Positions 26,983 through 35,855 of a stretch of 64,000 nucleotides of DNA are shown here, piece by piece. Both the position numbers and the translations under genes were made by a program. Numbering within the stretch: position 1 is the stretch's first letter; the number at the start of each line of letters is the position of its first letter. The notes beneath the pieces are model-generated. The model had not been told where the DNA came from, did not search any database, and was given only the letters and a program-made list of their open reading frames with translations. The stretch comes from an uncultured Helicobacter sp. (lineage in GTDB: Bacteria; Campylobacterota; Campylobacteria; Campylobacterales; Helicobacteraceae), in the NCBI GenBank assembly GCA_944326445.1, contig CALVDZ010000008.1, forward strand, positions 9,532 to 73,531. Direction: 5' to 3'.

Positions 26983-28524
26983 ATGTATGCACTACTAAGT
27001 GTGAGCGACAAAGAGGGGATTGTCGAGTTTGGCAGGGAATTAGTGAATCTAGGCTATGAAATCTTAAGCACGGGAGGCACGCTTAGGGCATTGCAGCAAG
27101 CCGGTGTGGGCGCAAAAGAAGTGAGCGAGCACACGCAGAGTCCTGAGATGTTTGATGGCAGGGTAAAAACCCTCCACCCCAAAATCCACGGCGGGATTTT
27201 GTATCGCCGCGATGACGCCGCGCACCGCCAAAGTGCCAAAGCGCACAATATAGAATCTATCGATATCGTGTGCGTGAATCTCTATCCGTTTAAACAAACT
27301 ATTGAGCGCACGGAGGATTTTGATGAGATTATCGAAAATATCGATATAGGCGGTCCAGCGATGGTGCGCTCAGCCGCTAAGAACTTCCAAAGCGTGCTTA
27401 TAGTCACAAGCCCTAGCGACTATGCGCGCGTGATTATGAATCTAAAAGCGGGTGAGAATACCCTAGAATTCCGCACAGAGCTTATGATAAAGGCTTATGA
27501 GCATACCGCGAGCTATGATGCAATGATTGCCAACTATATGAACAAGCGATTTAAGCAGGGCTTTGGAGAAAGGCAGTTTATCGTAGGGCAAAAGGTTTTT
27601 GACACGCGCTATGGGGAAAACCCCCACCAAAAGGGCGCGCTGTATGAGTTTGGCGAGTTTTTTAGCAAGCATTTGCGCGTCAAAAAGGGCGAGCCGAGTT
27701 TTAATAATCTCACAGATATTAACGCAGCGGTATCCATCGCCACTGCTTTTGGCAAATCGCCTGCTGTGTGTATCATTAAGCACGGTAATCCTTGCGGCTT
27801 TGCGATGAAGAAAACCCTGCTAGATTCATACATAAGCGCACTTAAATGCGATAGCGTGAGCGCGTATGGAGGCGTGGTGGCGGTAAATGGCGTCATCGAT
27901 GAGACATTGGCGCAAAAGATGAGCGAGATTTTTATCGAAGTGATTGTGTGTGCGGATATTAGTAATGAGGCGCTCAAAGTCTTTGAATCCAAAAAGCGCA
28001 CTAAGATTTTTGCCTGCGCGCGCGAGGGGGAGAGAGTGCTGTATATGCCGCGCGATAGCTATGATTTTAAGCATATCCAAGGGGGCTTTGTGTATCAGCA
28101 GGGCGATAGCGTGGGTGTGAGTGAGGTGCAAGAGGCTAGACTTGTAACTAAGAAGGCGGCAGATAAAGCGCAATTTAGGGATTTAGAGATTGCGTATAAA
28201 GTCGCTGCACTTACCAAATCAAATTGTGTCGTGTATGCCAAAGATGGCGCGCTGCTGGCGATAGGTATGGGTATGACAAGCCGAGTGGATGCCTCAAAAG
28301 CCGCCATTGCCAAGGCAAAGGATATGGGGCTAGATTTGCGCGGGTGTGCGTTGGCGTCCGAGGCGTTTTTTCCGTTTCGCGATAGTATCGATATGGCGCA
28401 TAGCGTGGGTGTGGCGGCAGTGATCCAGCCCGGTGGGAGCATACGCGATGATGAGGTGATAGCGGCGTGCGATGAATTTGGTATAGCGATGTATTTTAGT
28501 GGTGTGAGGCATTTTTTGCATTAG
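26983..28524 (+). CDS. purH: Bifunctional AICAR transformylase / IMP cyclohydrolase PurH
   Basis: 513 residues, ATG after AAGGAAGC. Catalyses the last two steps of IMP synthesis. The N-terminal MGS-like cyclohydrolase (YALLSVSDKEGIVEFGREL, ISTGGT-type LSTGGTLRALQQAG, GGPAMVRSAAKNF) is followed by the formyltransferase with the KHGNPCG catalytic motif and FRDSIDMAHSVGVAAVIQPGGSIRDDE. Divergent from the exonuclease gene. No unusual features. Confidence 0.97.
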   Translation: MYALLSVSDKEGIVEFGRELVNLGYEILSTGGTLRALQQAGVGAKEVSEHTQSPEMFDGRVKTLHPKIHGGILYRRDDAAHRQSAKAHNIESIDIVCVNLYPFKQTIERTEDFDEIIENIDIGGPAMVRSAAKNFQSVLIVTSPSDYARVIMNLKAGENTLEFRTELMIKAYEHTASYDAMIANYMNKRFKQGFGERQFIVGQKVFDTRYGENPHQKGALYEFGEFFSKHLRVKKGEPSFNNLTDINAAVSIATAFGKSPAVCIIKHGNPCGFAMKKTLLDSYISALKCDSVSAYGGVVAVNGVIDETLAQKMSEIFIEVIVCADISNEALKVFESKKRTKIFACAREGERVLYMPRDSYDFKHIQGGFVYQQGDSVGVSEVQEARLVTKKAADKAQFRDLEIAYKVAALTKSNCVVYAKDGALLAIGMGMTSRVDASKAAIAKAKDMGLDLRGCALASEAFFPFRDSIDMAHSVGVAAVIQPGGSIRDDEVIAACDEFGIAMYFSGVRHFLH

Positions 28525-28550
28525 ATTCTAATAAATTTGCTTGTGCGCGG

Positions 28551-28684
28551 GAAAAATGGCTCTTTGGGCAATCGTTGCGCGGATTTGTTGTTTGTGGTAG
28601 TGGGATTATAGAATCTAAGCAAACAGACTTGAGGAGTGAGTGCGTGAGTGCATGCTAGACAGAATCTAGGGCTTTAGATTCTGT
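28551..28684. repeat. R2 end fragment and heptamer stem-loop between convergent genes
   Basis: 28551-28588 resembles the reversed outer end of R2 (GGAAAAATGGCTCTTTGGGC). At 28659-28684, ACAGAATCTA and TAGATTCTGT form a perfect 10-bp stem with a 6-nt loop. purH and the DUF354 gene converge here, so a bidirectional stop signal is plausible although there is no T-run. Confidence 0.5.
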
Positions 28685-28740
28685 AGCGGGGGCGGGGCTA
28701 GAGTGTGTGAGCAATAGGCATTTGTGTGTTTAGGCCTGCA

Positions 28741-29823
28741 TTAGGAGCGATAGAATCTCTGCGCGATTTGCTCGATGATAGCGCGCATAGCCTGCTCTCT
28801 GGGTGCGCGGAAAAAGAGCGTATCTTGCCTAAGCCTTGGGGCTTGGCGTGCTAATGCCTCTCTCACAAGCCCTAAAACCTCCTGCGCGCTTGTGGCGTGG
28901 CTCATCAAGCGGTGTTTTAAAAGATATGTATCGTGAAAAAGCAGCAGGGAGCGCGTAGAGATCGTGGGTATGCCTAGGTAGGAGGATTCTAGATTCATCG
29001 TGCCCCCACCGCCCACAAGCACATCGATAAAGGGATAAAACTCCTGCGGCGCGAACTTTTGGCGGATAATAGAGACATTCTCCAAATCCCCAAACTCCCG
29101 CTCTAGCTCTCTAAACCCATAGCGGGGCATAATAGCGATATTTGCATTAAGATTTTGGGCGAGTAGCGCGATACTCTCATAAATCACGGGCAGTTTTTGC
29201 GCGACATAGTGGGCTTGATACTCCTCCTCGCGCACGAGGATCGTGGGGCGGTGCGTGGGCAAGCCTAAAATCTCTCGAAAATCCCTGCCCTTTGGCATAT
29301 CCTGCAGCCACAAAGCCACATCGATAAAGGGATAGCTAATGAGGTTTTCCTCACTCATACCAAGCAGCTTGAAGCATTCCCGCGGCAGCACAAAGGGATA
29401 AAAGATGAGGCTTGAGAGCGGGAGGGTGAGGCGTGCGAGCTTGGTAAGCAGGCGCGCATCGCAAATATGCCCCGCCATAGGCGTATCGGCAAAATGCACA
29501 ATAGGTATGCCAAGCCCAAAGGCTACCTGCGCCGCATCGGCACTCGCGCCCGTGATGAGGAGTGTGGGGAGATTCTCGCCAAAAAGCCTCAAAAGTTCCT
29601 CTTGTCTGCGCATACGCGCGCGGAATTTATCCGCTATGTGCGCCCCACCATAGCCACCCACACAGCGATGCACCATCCCAAAAAGCTCCAAAAGCCTCAC
29701 GCACTCATCATACTCACTGCTTGCACGCGTGGTGATACAAACCTCATCAAGCGCACTCAAATAGGGCAAAAATGCGCGGAAAAAGAGCACATATTTGGGA
29801 TCAGTGATATCAAGCCAAATCAT
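28741..29823 (-). CDS. DUF354 family protein (glycosyltransferase-B-like fold)
   Basis: 360 residues, beginning MIWLDITDPKYVLFFRAFL. It has the layout of DUF354 proteins, which resemble UDP-GlcNAc 2-epimerase and GT-B glycosyltransferases: an N-terminal Rossmann-like half (LLITGASADAAQVAFGLGIPIVHFADTP) and a C-terminal half with VGGGGTMNLESSYLGIPTIST, where nucleotide-sugar enzymes bind the sugar nucleotide. No signal peptide. The start lacks a clear SD. Its substrate is unknown; surface-glycan work is a guess from the fold only. thyX lies 62 bp upstream on the same strand. Confidence 0.75.
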   Translation of the reverse strand: MIWLDITDPKYVLFFRAFLPYLSALDEVCITTRASSEYDECVRLLELFGMVHRCVGGYGGAHIADKFRARMRRQEELLRLFGENLPTLLITGASADAAQVAFGLGIPIVHFADTPMAGHICDARLLTKLARLTLPLSSLIFYPFVLPRECFKLLGMSEENLISYPFIDVALWLQDMPKGRDFREILGLPTHRPTILVREEEYQAHYVAQKLPVIYESIALLAQNLNANIAIMPRYGFRELEREFGDLENVSIIRQKFAPQEFYPFIDVLVGGGGTMNLESSYLGIPTISTRSLLLFHDTYLLKHRLMSHATSAQEVLGLVREALARQAPRLRQDTLFFRAPREQAMRAIIEQIAQRFYRS

Positions 29824-29885
29824 TGCGCAAGGAGTGACTGCGGGGTGAGTGCGCGTATGATGAGAAGGGGCTCCATAGCGTGTCT

Positions 29886-30542
29886 TTAGGCGTGTGGCGT
29901 GGGATTTTTTGGCGTGGGGGATTGCTCGAGGCAGTGGGTAAAGAGGTATTTGTGTGACTGGGGCAGGGCTTCAAAAATGGCGCTGGCGAGCTGCTGAATC
30001 TCCCACAACGCGCTTCTGGCACTACGCAGCGAGAGGAAGTTTTGCAGTGAGCGGGCGTTGATGCTCCAAGCAAGCTCGGTTTTATAAGATTCTGGCATAC
30101 AAAACTTCGCTAAATCGTTGCTAATCCCCTCTCTTAGCAAGATTCTGAGGTTTTCGAGCGCACGCACGCTCGCTTCATTGACTTTTGGCTCTCCACAAAA
30201 CACAAGGAATTGCTGCGCGCGCGCAAGATTCCTAGAATCTAGTGGCAAAAAACTCTCGCAATTTTTGAGCTCTTTGAGCGTGTAGCGCGTGGATTTGACA
30301 CTTAGGCTTGCCATTCTGTGGCGTGCTAGCTCCTGCAAACACGCACGCGAGATGCCTTTTATATAAAAGTTATAAAACAAATGCTCCAAAGTCGAGCTGT
30401 GCTTGTTTTTATTGCCCACGCGATCGATAAGTGCCAAATCCCTCTCCCCGCCATTATCGCTTTTATCAAAGCTCTGCCAACAAGTCCTGATGGCGTTTGA
30501 GCAGATTTCTAAAGGCGTGGCGTGTAAGAGAGTGATTTGCAT
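29886..30542 (-). CDS. thyX: Flavin-dependent thymidylate synthase ThyX
   Basis: 218 residues. Makes dTMP from dUMP with FAD, methylene-THF and NADPH. The ThyX motif RHRXXSXXXXSXR is seen as RHRMASLSVKSTR at residues 74-86. ELAWSINARSLQNFLSLR is the second typical block. ATG follows AAAGGA. ThyX instead of ThyA is usual in Helicobacter. Proline- and alanine-rich tail of about 10 residues. Confidence 0.96.
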   Translation of the reverse strand: MQITLLHATPLEICSNAIRTCWQSFDKSDNGGERDLALIDRVGNKNKHSSTLEHLFYNFYIKGISRACLQELARHRMASLSVKSTRYTLKELKNCESFLPLDSRNLARAQQFLVFCGEPKVNEASVRALENLRILLREGISNDLAKFCMPESYKTELAWSINARSLQNFLSLRSARSALWEIQQLASAIFEALPQSHKYLFTHCLEQSPTPKNPTPHA

Positions 30543-30602
30543 AACAATCCTTTATACTGGGCTTTGGGCGGGGATTTTAGCAAAAAATTACTTTAAAACT
30601 CG

Positions 30603-32810
30603 CTAGCGTTTGAGGTTGATAGCCTCTTTGATGAGATCATCGCCTGTTGTGAAAGCCTTGGCATTCATCGAGTAGCCCCGCTGCATTACGATGAGATCGG
30701 TTAGCGCGCTGCCCACATCGACATTGCTTGTCTCTAGGTGTTTATAGAGCACCGAGCCAAAGCGCAAATGCTGCCCACTCCACCCAAGCAAGGGCTTGCC
30801 GCTACTGATATAGGTATCGCCACCACTAACAATCTCACTCATCTCAAAGAGATTGCCTCCCACTTTTTTTAGCCCCTGATCATTGACAAACGCCGATATG
30901 CCCACGCGCCCCATAGCCTCAAATGCGCCGTTGGTAAAGGACAAAAAGATAATGCCATCTCTATCGATACGCAAATCCTGCAAATGCCCCTCGCTCCGCC
31001 CATCTTGCTCGGTTTGGAGGATTTGTGAATCTTGATAGAGGCGATTGGCACTGCGTCTATCAGCACTCCCTGCGATATTATAAGTAATCTCCCCATCGCC
31101 AAAAGCGATCGTGATAGGCTGTGTGATTGGGTTGTTATTTTCATCAAAGGCTATTTCGTGCGTGCTTGCCTCGCCTAGCGCGATTGTGCCATCTTGGTTA
31201 AAGAGCTGCGTGCGCACCTCCCAGCGTTCATTAACGCGCGGATTGGTCGTAACATCTGCGGAATTTAGGAGATAATAATGGCTTTGGAGCAAAAACTTCG
31301 CCCCGCTCTCATCATACACCTCGACATTGCTCTGATAGCTAGGCACTTCGAGGTAGGCACTCTCAAAGCTATGTGTATCTAGCGCCCTCCAGCCTATTTT
31401 ATCCTCTCTAGGGTTTGAATTCCCCTCGCTTATGCGCTCATAAAGCCTGCCCTGATAGCTCACGATAGTTTTTGGCGCGTAGTTTGTACCCTCGGTAAAT
31501 TCCTGCGGGAGGTTGCGCGCTGATGGGAGCACCTGCTCCCAGCCACCTTCTAGCGGATTGCTATTGCCACTAGATTCTATGCGTTTATAGACATTGCCCT
31601 GATGGTTAATGAGCTCGCCCACTTGATAGCTCGTGCGCTCCTGCCACTCCCCTAGCGCGCTTGTATCTAGCACTTCCCAATTTGTAGAATCTTCTAGCGG
31701 ATTGCTATTGCCACTCTCGCCTGTGTAGGCAAATACAATCCCCTGTGCATTGATTATATCGCCCCTGCTATAAGTTTTGCTAGGGCTATATGCTGAATCT
31801 ATTCCGCTAGCAAAGCTATCATTACGCCCGGCTATGCCGAGTTTCTCGGCGAGATTCCCGCTAATGCTGATGTCTTTTGTGGAGTAGGTGGCGTTTGAGA
31901 GCTTTAGCCCTGCCTTTGAGATACTCCCATCGGGGAGGCGCGTGAGATCTAGCCCCAGCCCTGCGCGCTCTAAAAGGGCGTTTTTGAGCTCATTAAAGGT
32001 GCGAAAATCCCTGCCATAGCGTAGTTCTATATCTTGATTATGCCCATTGTGGCGCAGAGTGATAAGAAGCTTATCAAAAGTCGTGGCGTCCAAAGTCTCG
32101 CCATTAGCACTAAAGCCATTTAAATCAGCGTTTAAAAACCGTTCCTCATCAAAGCTCCCATTAGGCAGGCTATACACTTGCGTGGCGTTGGTGGTGTTTT
32201 GCTTTTTATTGAGGTTAATGCTCAAATCCACTTTGGTAGTAAGCACGGGTTTAAAATACAAATCTTGGGGGATTTGCAGCGGCTTTAGCTCGCCTGTGCC
32301 AAGCTTGGCAAAGTCCTCATCGCTATTATTTGAGGTGGTAAAGACATTATTGCTAATCTTGCCCAAATCCACGCCATACATATAATGCCCACTAGAATTG
32401 ACGATATAGCCCTCCCCATCGCGCAAAAAGCTCCCATCGCGCGTGAAATAAGTCTTTTGCTTGCTCTCATAGCCATCATCTTTTATCACAAAGGAGCCCT
32501 CTTTATTCTCCCCCACGACAAACCACCCCTTGCCCTCATAGGCGACATCAAGCTCCCCATCGCTATTTTTGTAGCTCCCACTGCGTGTGGAGATGGCATT
32601 GCTTGCCTTGGTAACGCCGTAATTGTAGTCGTTGTTGATAGCGGAATTGGCATTGAGCGAGTCCATAGAGCTGGCAAAGAGACTTTCAAATTGTGGTTGG
32701 TTTTCGCGATAGCCTAGCGTATTGACATTGGCGATATTATTAGCGAGTGAATCTAGTCCAAATTGGTGGGTTTTTATCCCGCTAAAAGAATTGATCATCG
32801 TGCCATTCAT
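30603..32810 (-). CDS. flgE: Flagellar hook protein FlgE (paralogue) with carbohydrate-binding-like repeats
   Basis: 735 residues. N-terminal rod/hook motif (SGIKTHQFGLDSLANNIANVNTLGYRE) and C-terminal DLIVMQRGYSMNAKAFTTGDDLIKEAINLKR are the conserved coiled D0 parts. In between lie D1/D2-type domains, plus three tandem ~44-residue units at about 340-383, 389-431 and 437-478, each with pattern Y..G..I...G.VY......NSNP......W. These look like CBM5/12 (chitin-binding type 3) modules. Overlaps flgD by 4 nt (ATGA). Gene order fliK-flgD-flgE matches H. pylori HP0906-0908. Confidence 0.92.
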   Translation of the reverse strand: MNGTMINSFSGIKTHQFGLDSLANNIANVNTLGYRENQPQFESLFASSMDSLNANSAINNDYNYGVTKASNAISTRSGSYKNSDGELDVAYEGKGWFVVGENKEGSFVIKDDGYESKQKTYFTRDGSFLRDGEGYIVNSSGHYMYGVDLGKISNNVFTTSNNSDEDFAKLGTGELKPLQIPQDLYFKPVLTTKVDLSINLNKKQNTTNATQVYSLPNGSFDEERFLNADLNGFSANGETLDATTFDKLLITLRHNGHNQDIELRYGRDFRTFNELKNALLERAGLGLDLTRLPDGSISKAGLKLSNATYSTKDISISGNLAEKLGIAGRNDSFASGIDSAYSPSKTYSRGDIINAQGIVFAYTGESGNSNPLEDSTNWEVLDTSALGEWQERTSYQVGELINHQGNVYKRIESSGNSNPLEGGWEQVLPSARNLPQEFTEGTNYAPKTIVSYQGRLYERISEGNSNPREDKIGWRALDTHSFESAYLEVPSYQSNVEVYDESGAKFLLQSHYYLLNSADVTTNPRVNERWEVRTQLFNQDGTIALGEASTHEIAFDENNNPITQPITIAFGDGEITYNIAGSADRRSANRLYQDSQILQTEQDGRSEGHLQDLRIDRDGIIFLSFTNGAFEAMGRVGISAFVNDQGLKKVGGNLFEMSEIVSGGDTYISSGKPLLGWSGQHLRFGSVLYKHLETSNVDVGSALTDLIVMQRGYSMNAKAFTTGDDLIKEAINLKR

Positions 32811-33628
32811 AGATTGTGATCCTTGTTATAAAACTCTATGGCACTTTGCAGCGGCAAAATCATATCGCCCATTCTAAGCATCGGCGCGCCTTTATCAAAG
32901 ATGATGCTTTGCACCTCGCCACGCCCCACGCGCGCAGTGTGGTATTGGCTCGTGGTGGGATCGAGATTGTATTCTGCGCGGATATTGTAGCTCCCGCTTG
33001 GCATTTGCGTCCCATCATCGCCTTTGCCATCCCAGCTAAACTCCACATAGCCGCTCTTACCCGCGTATTCTTTGAGCGAGAGGGCGCGCACGAGCTCATT
33101 TTGCTCATTAAAGATATGGATTTTTGGCTCGCCCTGCTGCGCGTCAATCGCCTTGTCAAAAAATATCTGAAACTTCACGCTATCCCCCGCGTTTAGATTC
33201 ACTCCAAAGACATCGGTTTCAGCGATTTTGCCTATCATCGAGACGGATTGGAGGGCATTGAGTGCCGCCATCGCGCTATTTGAAGACGCGGTGGTTTTCA
33301 TACCCTCATTGAGGCTCTCAAGCGATTCTTTCATTTTTTCTTGGAATTCTTTGAGCTCTTTGTTGGTTTCTTGGGTGGATTTCATCGCTTCAGCCACTTC
33401 TACCATCGTTTTTTTGTTTTGTTCTTGCATTTCCACTTGCGTGAGTTGGGCGGTTTGGGTGATGATTTTATCCGTCTCCATTGGCGCGGTGGGATCTTGG
33501 TTTTTGAGCTGCTCGAGGAAAAGACGCATAAACGCGTCGTTGTCAAGTTCATTAATATTTTTTGGATTTTGCTTTTGTTTTTCTATCTTAGCAGTCGCGC
33601 CCGTTACTTCCCCTAGATCAATCGCCAT
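32807..33628 (-). CDS. flgD: Flagellar hook-capping protein FlgD
   Basis: 273 residues. Scaffold cap that guides polymerisation of hook subunits and is removed afterwards. Seen: DAFMRLFLEQLKNQDPTAPMETDKIITQTAQLTQVE, the conserved FlgD N-terminal segment, then a Gln/Glu/Lys-rich helix, and the FLN-type and Tudor-like C-terminal domains (VEFSWDGKGDDGTQMPSGSYNI). ATG with AAAGGG. Translationally coupled to flgE and 9 bp after fliK. Confidence 0.96.
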   Translation of the reverse strand: MAIDLGEVTGATAKIEKQKQNPKNINELDNDAFMRLFLEQLKNQDPTAPMETDKIITQTAQLTQVEMQEQNKKTMVEVAEAMKSTQETNKELKEFQEKMKESLESLNEGMKTTASSNSAMAALNALQSVSMIGKIAETDVFGVNLNAGDSVKFQIFFDKAIDAQQGEPKIHIFNEQNELVRALSLKEYAGKSGYVEFSWDGKGDDGTQMPSGSYNIRAEYNLDPTTSQYHTARVGRGEVQSIIFDKGAPMLRMGDMILPLQSAIEFYNKDHNL

Positions 33629-33637
33629 ACTCGCCCT

Positions 33638-34858
33638 TTATGCGTATTGTGGTATCGTGATAACCATTGTGTGGGATTCTAAGCCATTTTCATTCCCCTC
33701 GCTTGCTTGGTAGGCTTGGCGTTGGTTTCTGCGCCCTTGTTGGTGCTTTTGCCCCGAGTTCGCGCCATTTTGGGAAAAGCTCAAATCCACATTGCTAAAG
33801 CCCATTTGCGCGAGGTTAGCGCGTAGTTCGGCTTGGTTATTGACAAAGAGATTGATAGCAGTGGGGTTAGACACCACTTGCACCTGCAAATCTTTGCCTT
33901 TTTTGGAGATAGTGAGCTCTAGCGCGCCTAGATTCTGTGGATTTAGCTCTAGGGAAAGCTTGGTGATGGGGGGCTTGTAATTTAGTACCTCTTGGCTGAG
34001 TTGCGAGGCAAAATTGCGCACCGATTCGCGCGCGGCTACGCTTCTATAGAGCACTTCGGGTTTGATTGCCTGTGCGCTAGCTGTGGGAGCTTGGGGCGCG
34101 TCTTTGGGCGTGTGGTTGGCTTGTGGGGCTTGTTTGGTGGGCTTAGATTCACTAGATTTTTGTATGTGCTCAATAGCGCGCGCACTCTGCTCCAAATCCT
34201 GTGCAAACTCCTCGTTTGCCATCTGCACACTTTGGTTAGCTTGGGGCTTTTGAGAATCTAGGGGCGTGTGGGAGGATTGCTGTTTAGAATCCCCGCTAGA
34301 TGCGCTCTCTCCTTGTGGTGCGGCTGCGTGCTTGGCGATATGGGCTTGGGGCTTTTGGGGCGCGTCTTGCTTGTCTTGTTTTTGCGCCTTTGGCGCGCTT
34401 GGCTCGTGCGTGTTTTTTGTGTGCTCTTTTGGCGTGGTGGGGGGAGGGAGCGTCTCATCGGGGGAAATCTCTTGGGGAGTGTGCGCGCTAGATTCTTGGG
34501 TGGCTTGTGCCATAGCCTGCGTTGCGGGAGTTTGCTCCGTGGGCTTTTTTGCAGCTTGCTCTTTTGGCTCTCTCACGCTTGCTTCTTTTGATAATTGCTT
34601 AGAATCTCGCGTATTATCGGCTTTGGTGGGCTTCTCCTCATTGAGGGTGGTTTTTGGCTTTGGCGTGGCTTTTTGGCTTGTCTTTTGCGCTGCTTTGGGG
34701 GCGTTAGATTCTAAAGGAGGCGTTAGAGAATCTAGCTCTAGATTTTGAGAATCTTGCTTGGGTGCTGTGGGCGTATCGTGCGTTTTTTGCGTATGTGGCT
34801 CGTGCGTGTTTGTTTGTTGCGCACTTAGATTCTGTGTGCCCTCCTTTACCCTCCCCAC
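33638..34858 (-). CDS. fliK: Flagellar hook-length control protein FliK, C-terminal part (frameshifted gene)
   Basis: 406 residues from the first possible start, a GTG at 34858 with no good SD. The last ~110 residues (KPPITKLSLELNPQNLGALELTISKKGKDLQVQVV ... NQAELRANLAQMGF) are the Flg_hook domain that switches export substrate once the hook is full length. The rest is a Gln/Pro/Ala/Lys-rich ruler. The same frame stays open and equally Gln/Ser/Lys-rich upstream to 35044, past the end of the preceding reading frame, with no start codon there. One gene split by a one-base shift near 35036-35041 is the simplest reading. Confidence 0.85.
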   Translation of the reverse strand: MGRVKEGTQNLSAQQTNTHEPHTQKTHDTPTAPKQDSQNLELDSLTPPLESNAPKAAQKTSQKATPKPKTTLNEEKPTKADNTRDSKQLSKEASVREPKEQAAKKPTEQTPATQAMAQATQESSAHTPQEISPDETLPPPTTPKEHTKNTHEPSAPKAQKQDKQDAPQKPQAHIAKHAAAPQGESASSGDSKQQSSHTPLDSQKPQANQSVQMANEEFAQDLEQSARAIEHIQKSSESKPTKQAPQANHTPKDAPQAPTASAQAIKPEVLYRSVAARESVRNFASQLSQEVLNYKPPITKLSLELNPQNLGALELTISKKGKDLQVQVVSNPTAINLFVNNQAELRANLAQMGFSNVDLSFSQNGANSGQKHQQGRRNQRQAYQASEGNENGLESHTMVITIPQYA

Positions 34859-35021
34859 TTGCGCTTCTTTAGAGTTTGGCGCACTCTCTAGTGCCTTGCC
34901 TTGCTTTTTTTGCGCTACCTCATCTTGGGATTTTTGGGCTTTGGGATTTTTGGGCGCGCTCTTTTGCGTAGAACCGCCTTGCTCCTCTATGGCTTTGTTT
35001 TGTGAATCTTGGCTTTGTGGC

Positions 35022-35789
35022 TTAGATTTGTCGGGGTAAGTCCTTTAAACCAAGCATTGAGCCTAGCGTAGAGCCGCCTTGCTCTGCTTTGCTTTCTTCA
35101 TAGATATTAGAAATCTTGCTTGTGATATTTTTGGGCTTTTGTCTGCCGCGATTGATGACTGCCACGCGATCCTCGGCGTTTTCTGCCTCGTATTCTATTT
35201 TTTGCTTAGCAGATTCTGGCGTCCTCTTTGGCTTTTGTGCTACCTCCTGTGTCTCTAGTGCCGTGACTCTGGTGGGATTTAGCCCCTTTTCCTTGGCGAG
35301 ATTTTGCACATCTTCAAGCGTTTTTGAATCGCTCGGATTAATTGCCGCAACAGGCTTAGGAGCGGTGTTTGTAGCCCTATCTTGCAGGGCTTGTCTCTCT
35401 TGTGTGCCTTTGGTGCCTTGATCTTGCGCGGCTTTGAGGGCTTGGGCGAGCGGCGTGTCCTTGGGTGCTTTGGCTAGTGTGGTGGATTCTTGGGATTTGA
35501 GTGCTTCGGGCGAGAGGGAGGCGGCGAGCAGCTCTGTGGTGTTTGGAGCAGCTTTGGGCGCGGCTTTTTTGGCTTCCTTAGCCTCGCTAGATTCTATTTT
35601 AGATTCTGTCATAGAAGTCTTTTGTGTTTTGCTCTCTTTGCTCTGCGCGGGCTTTATGCTGCTAGCCTTTAGCCCCTCGAGGTTTTGGGTGCTTTCTTTG
35701 AGATATTTTTCAAACTCCGCGCTGCGCGTTTGACTTTTCTCCACAAGTTTTTGGGCTTGGGGTTGGGCTTGCAGGATATCTTCTATCAT
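35022..35789 (-). CDS. Probable N-terminal part of FliK (frameshifted gene)
   Basis: 255 residues, ATG after AGGAGTGC. Starts MIEDILQAQPQAQKLVEKSQTRSAEFEKYL and then becomes Ala/Lys/Glu/Thr-rich low complexity, as in FliK rulers. Its frame ends GLKDLPRQI at 35022. Removing one T at GGACTTACCCC would instead give KDYPDKSKPQSQDSQ and run straight into the C-terminal part, for a joint protein of about 715 residues. A 17-bp imperfect direct repeat (near 34971 and 35071, encoding EQGGST twice) flanks the site. A separate small gene is the alternative. Confidence 0.65.
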   Translation of the reverse strand: MIEDILQAQPQAQKLVEKSQTRSAEFEKYLKESTQNLEGLKASSIKPAQSKESKTQKTSMTESKIESSEAKEAKKAAPKAAPNTTELLAASLSPEALKSQESTTLAKAPKDTPLAQALKAAQDQGTKGTQERQALQDRATNTAPKPVAAINPSDSKTLEDVQNLAKEKGLNPTRVTALETQEVAQKPKRTPESAKQKIEYEAENAEDRVAVINRGRQKPKNITSKISNIYEESKAEQGGSTLGSMLGLKDLPRQI

Positions 35790-35855
35790 AATGCACTCCT
35801 AGATTCTGTTTAGAATCTACTTTAAGCAAAAGGCATTCCCCCCAACCACTTATCT

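Noticed and set aside
34266..34748. 160-residue plus-strand frame rich in Cys, Leu and Gly
   Set aside because: Antisense of the Gln/Ala/Lys-rich FliK ruler; its composition is explained by that.
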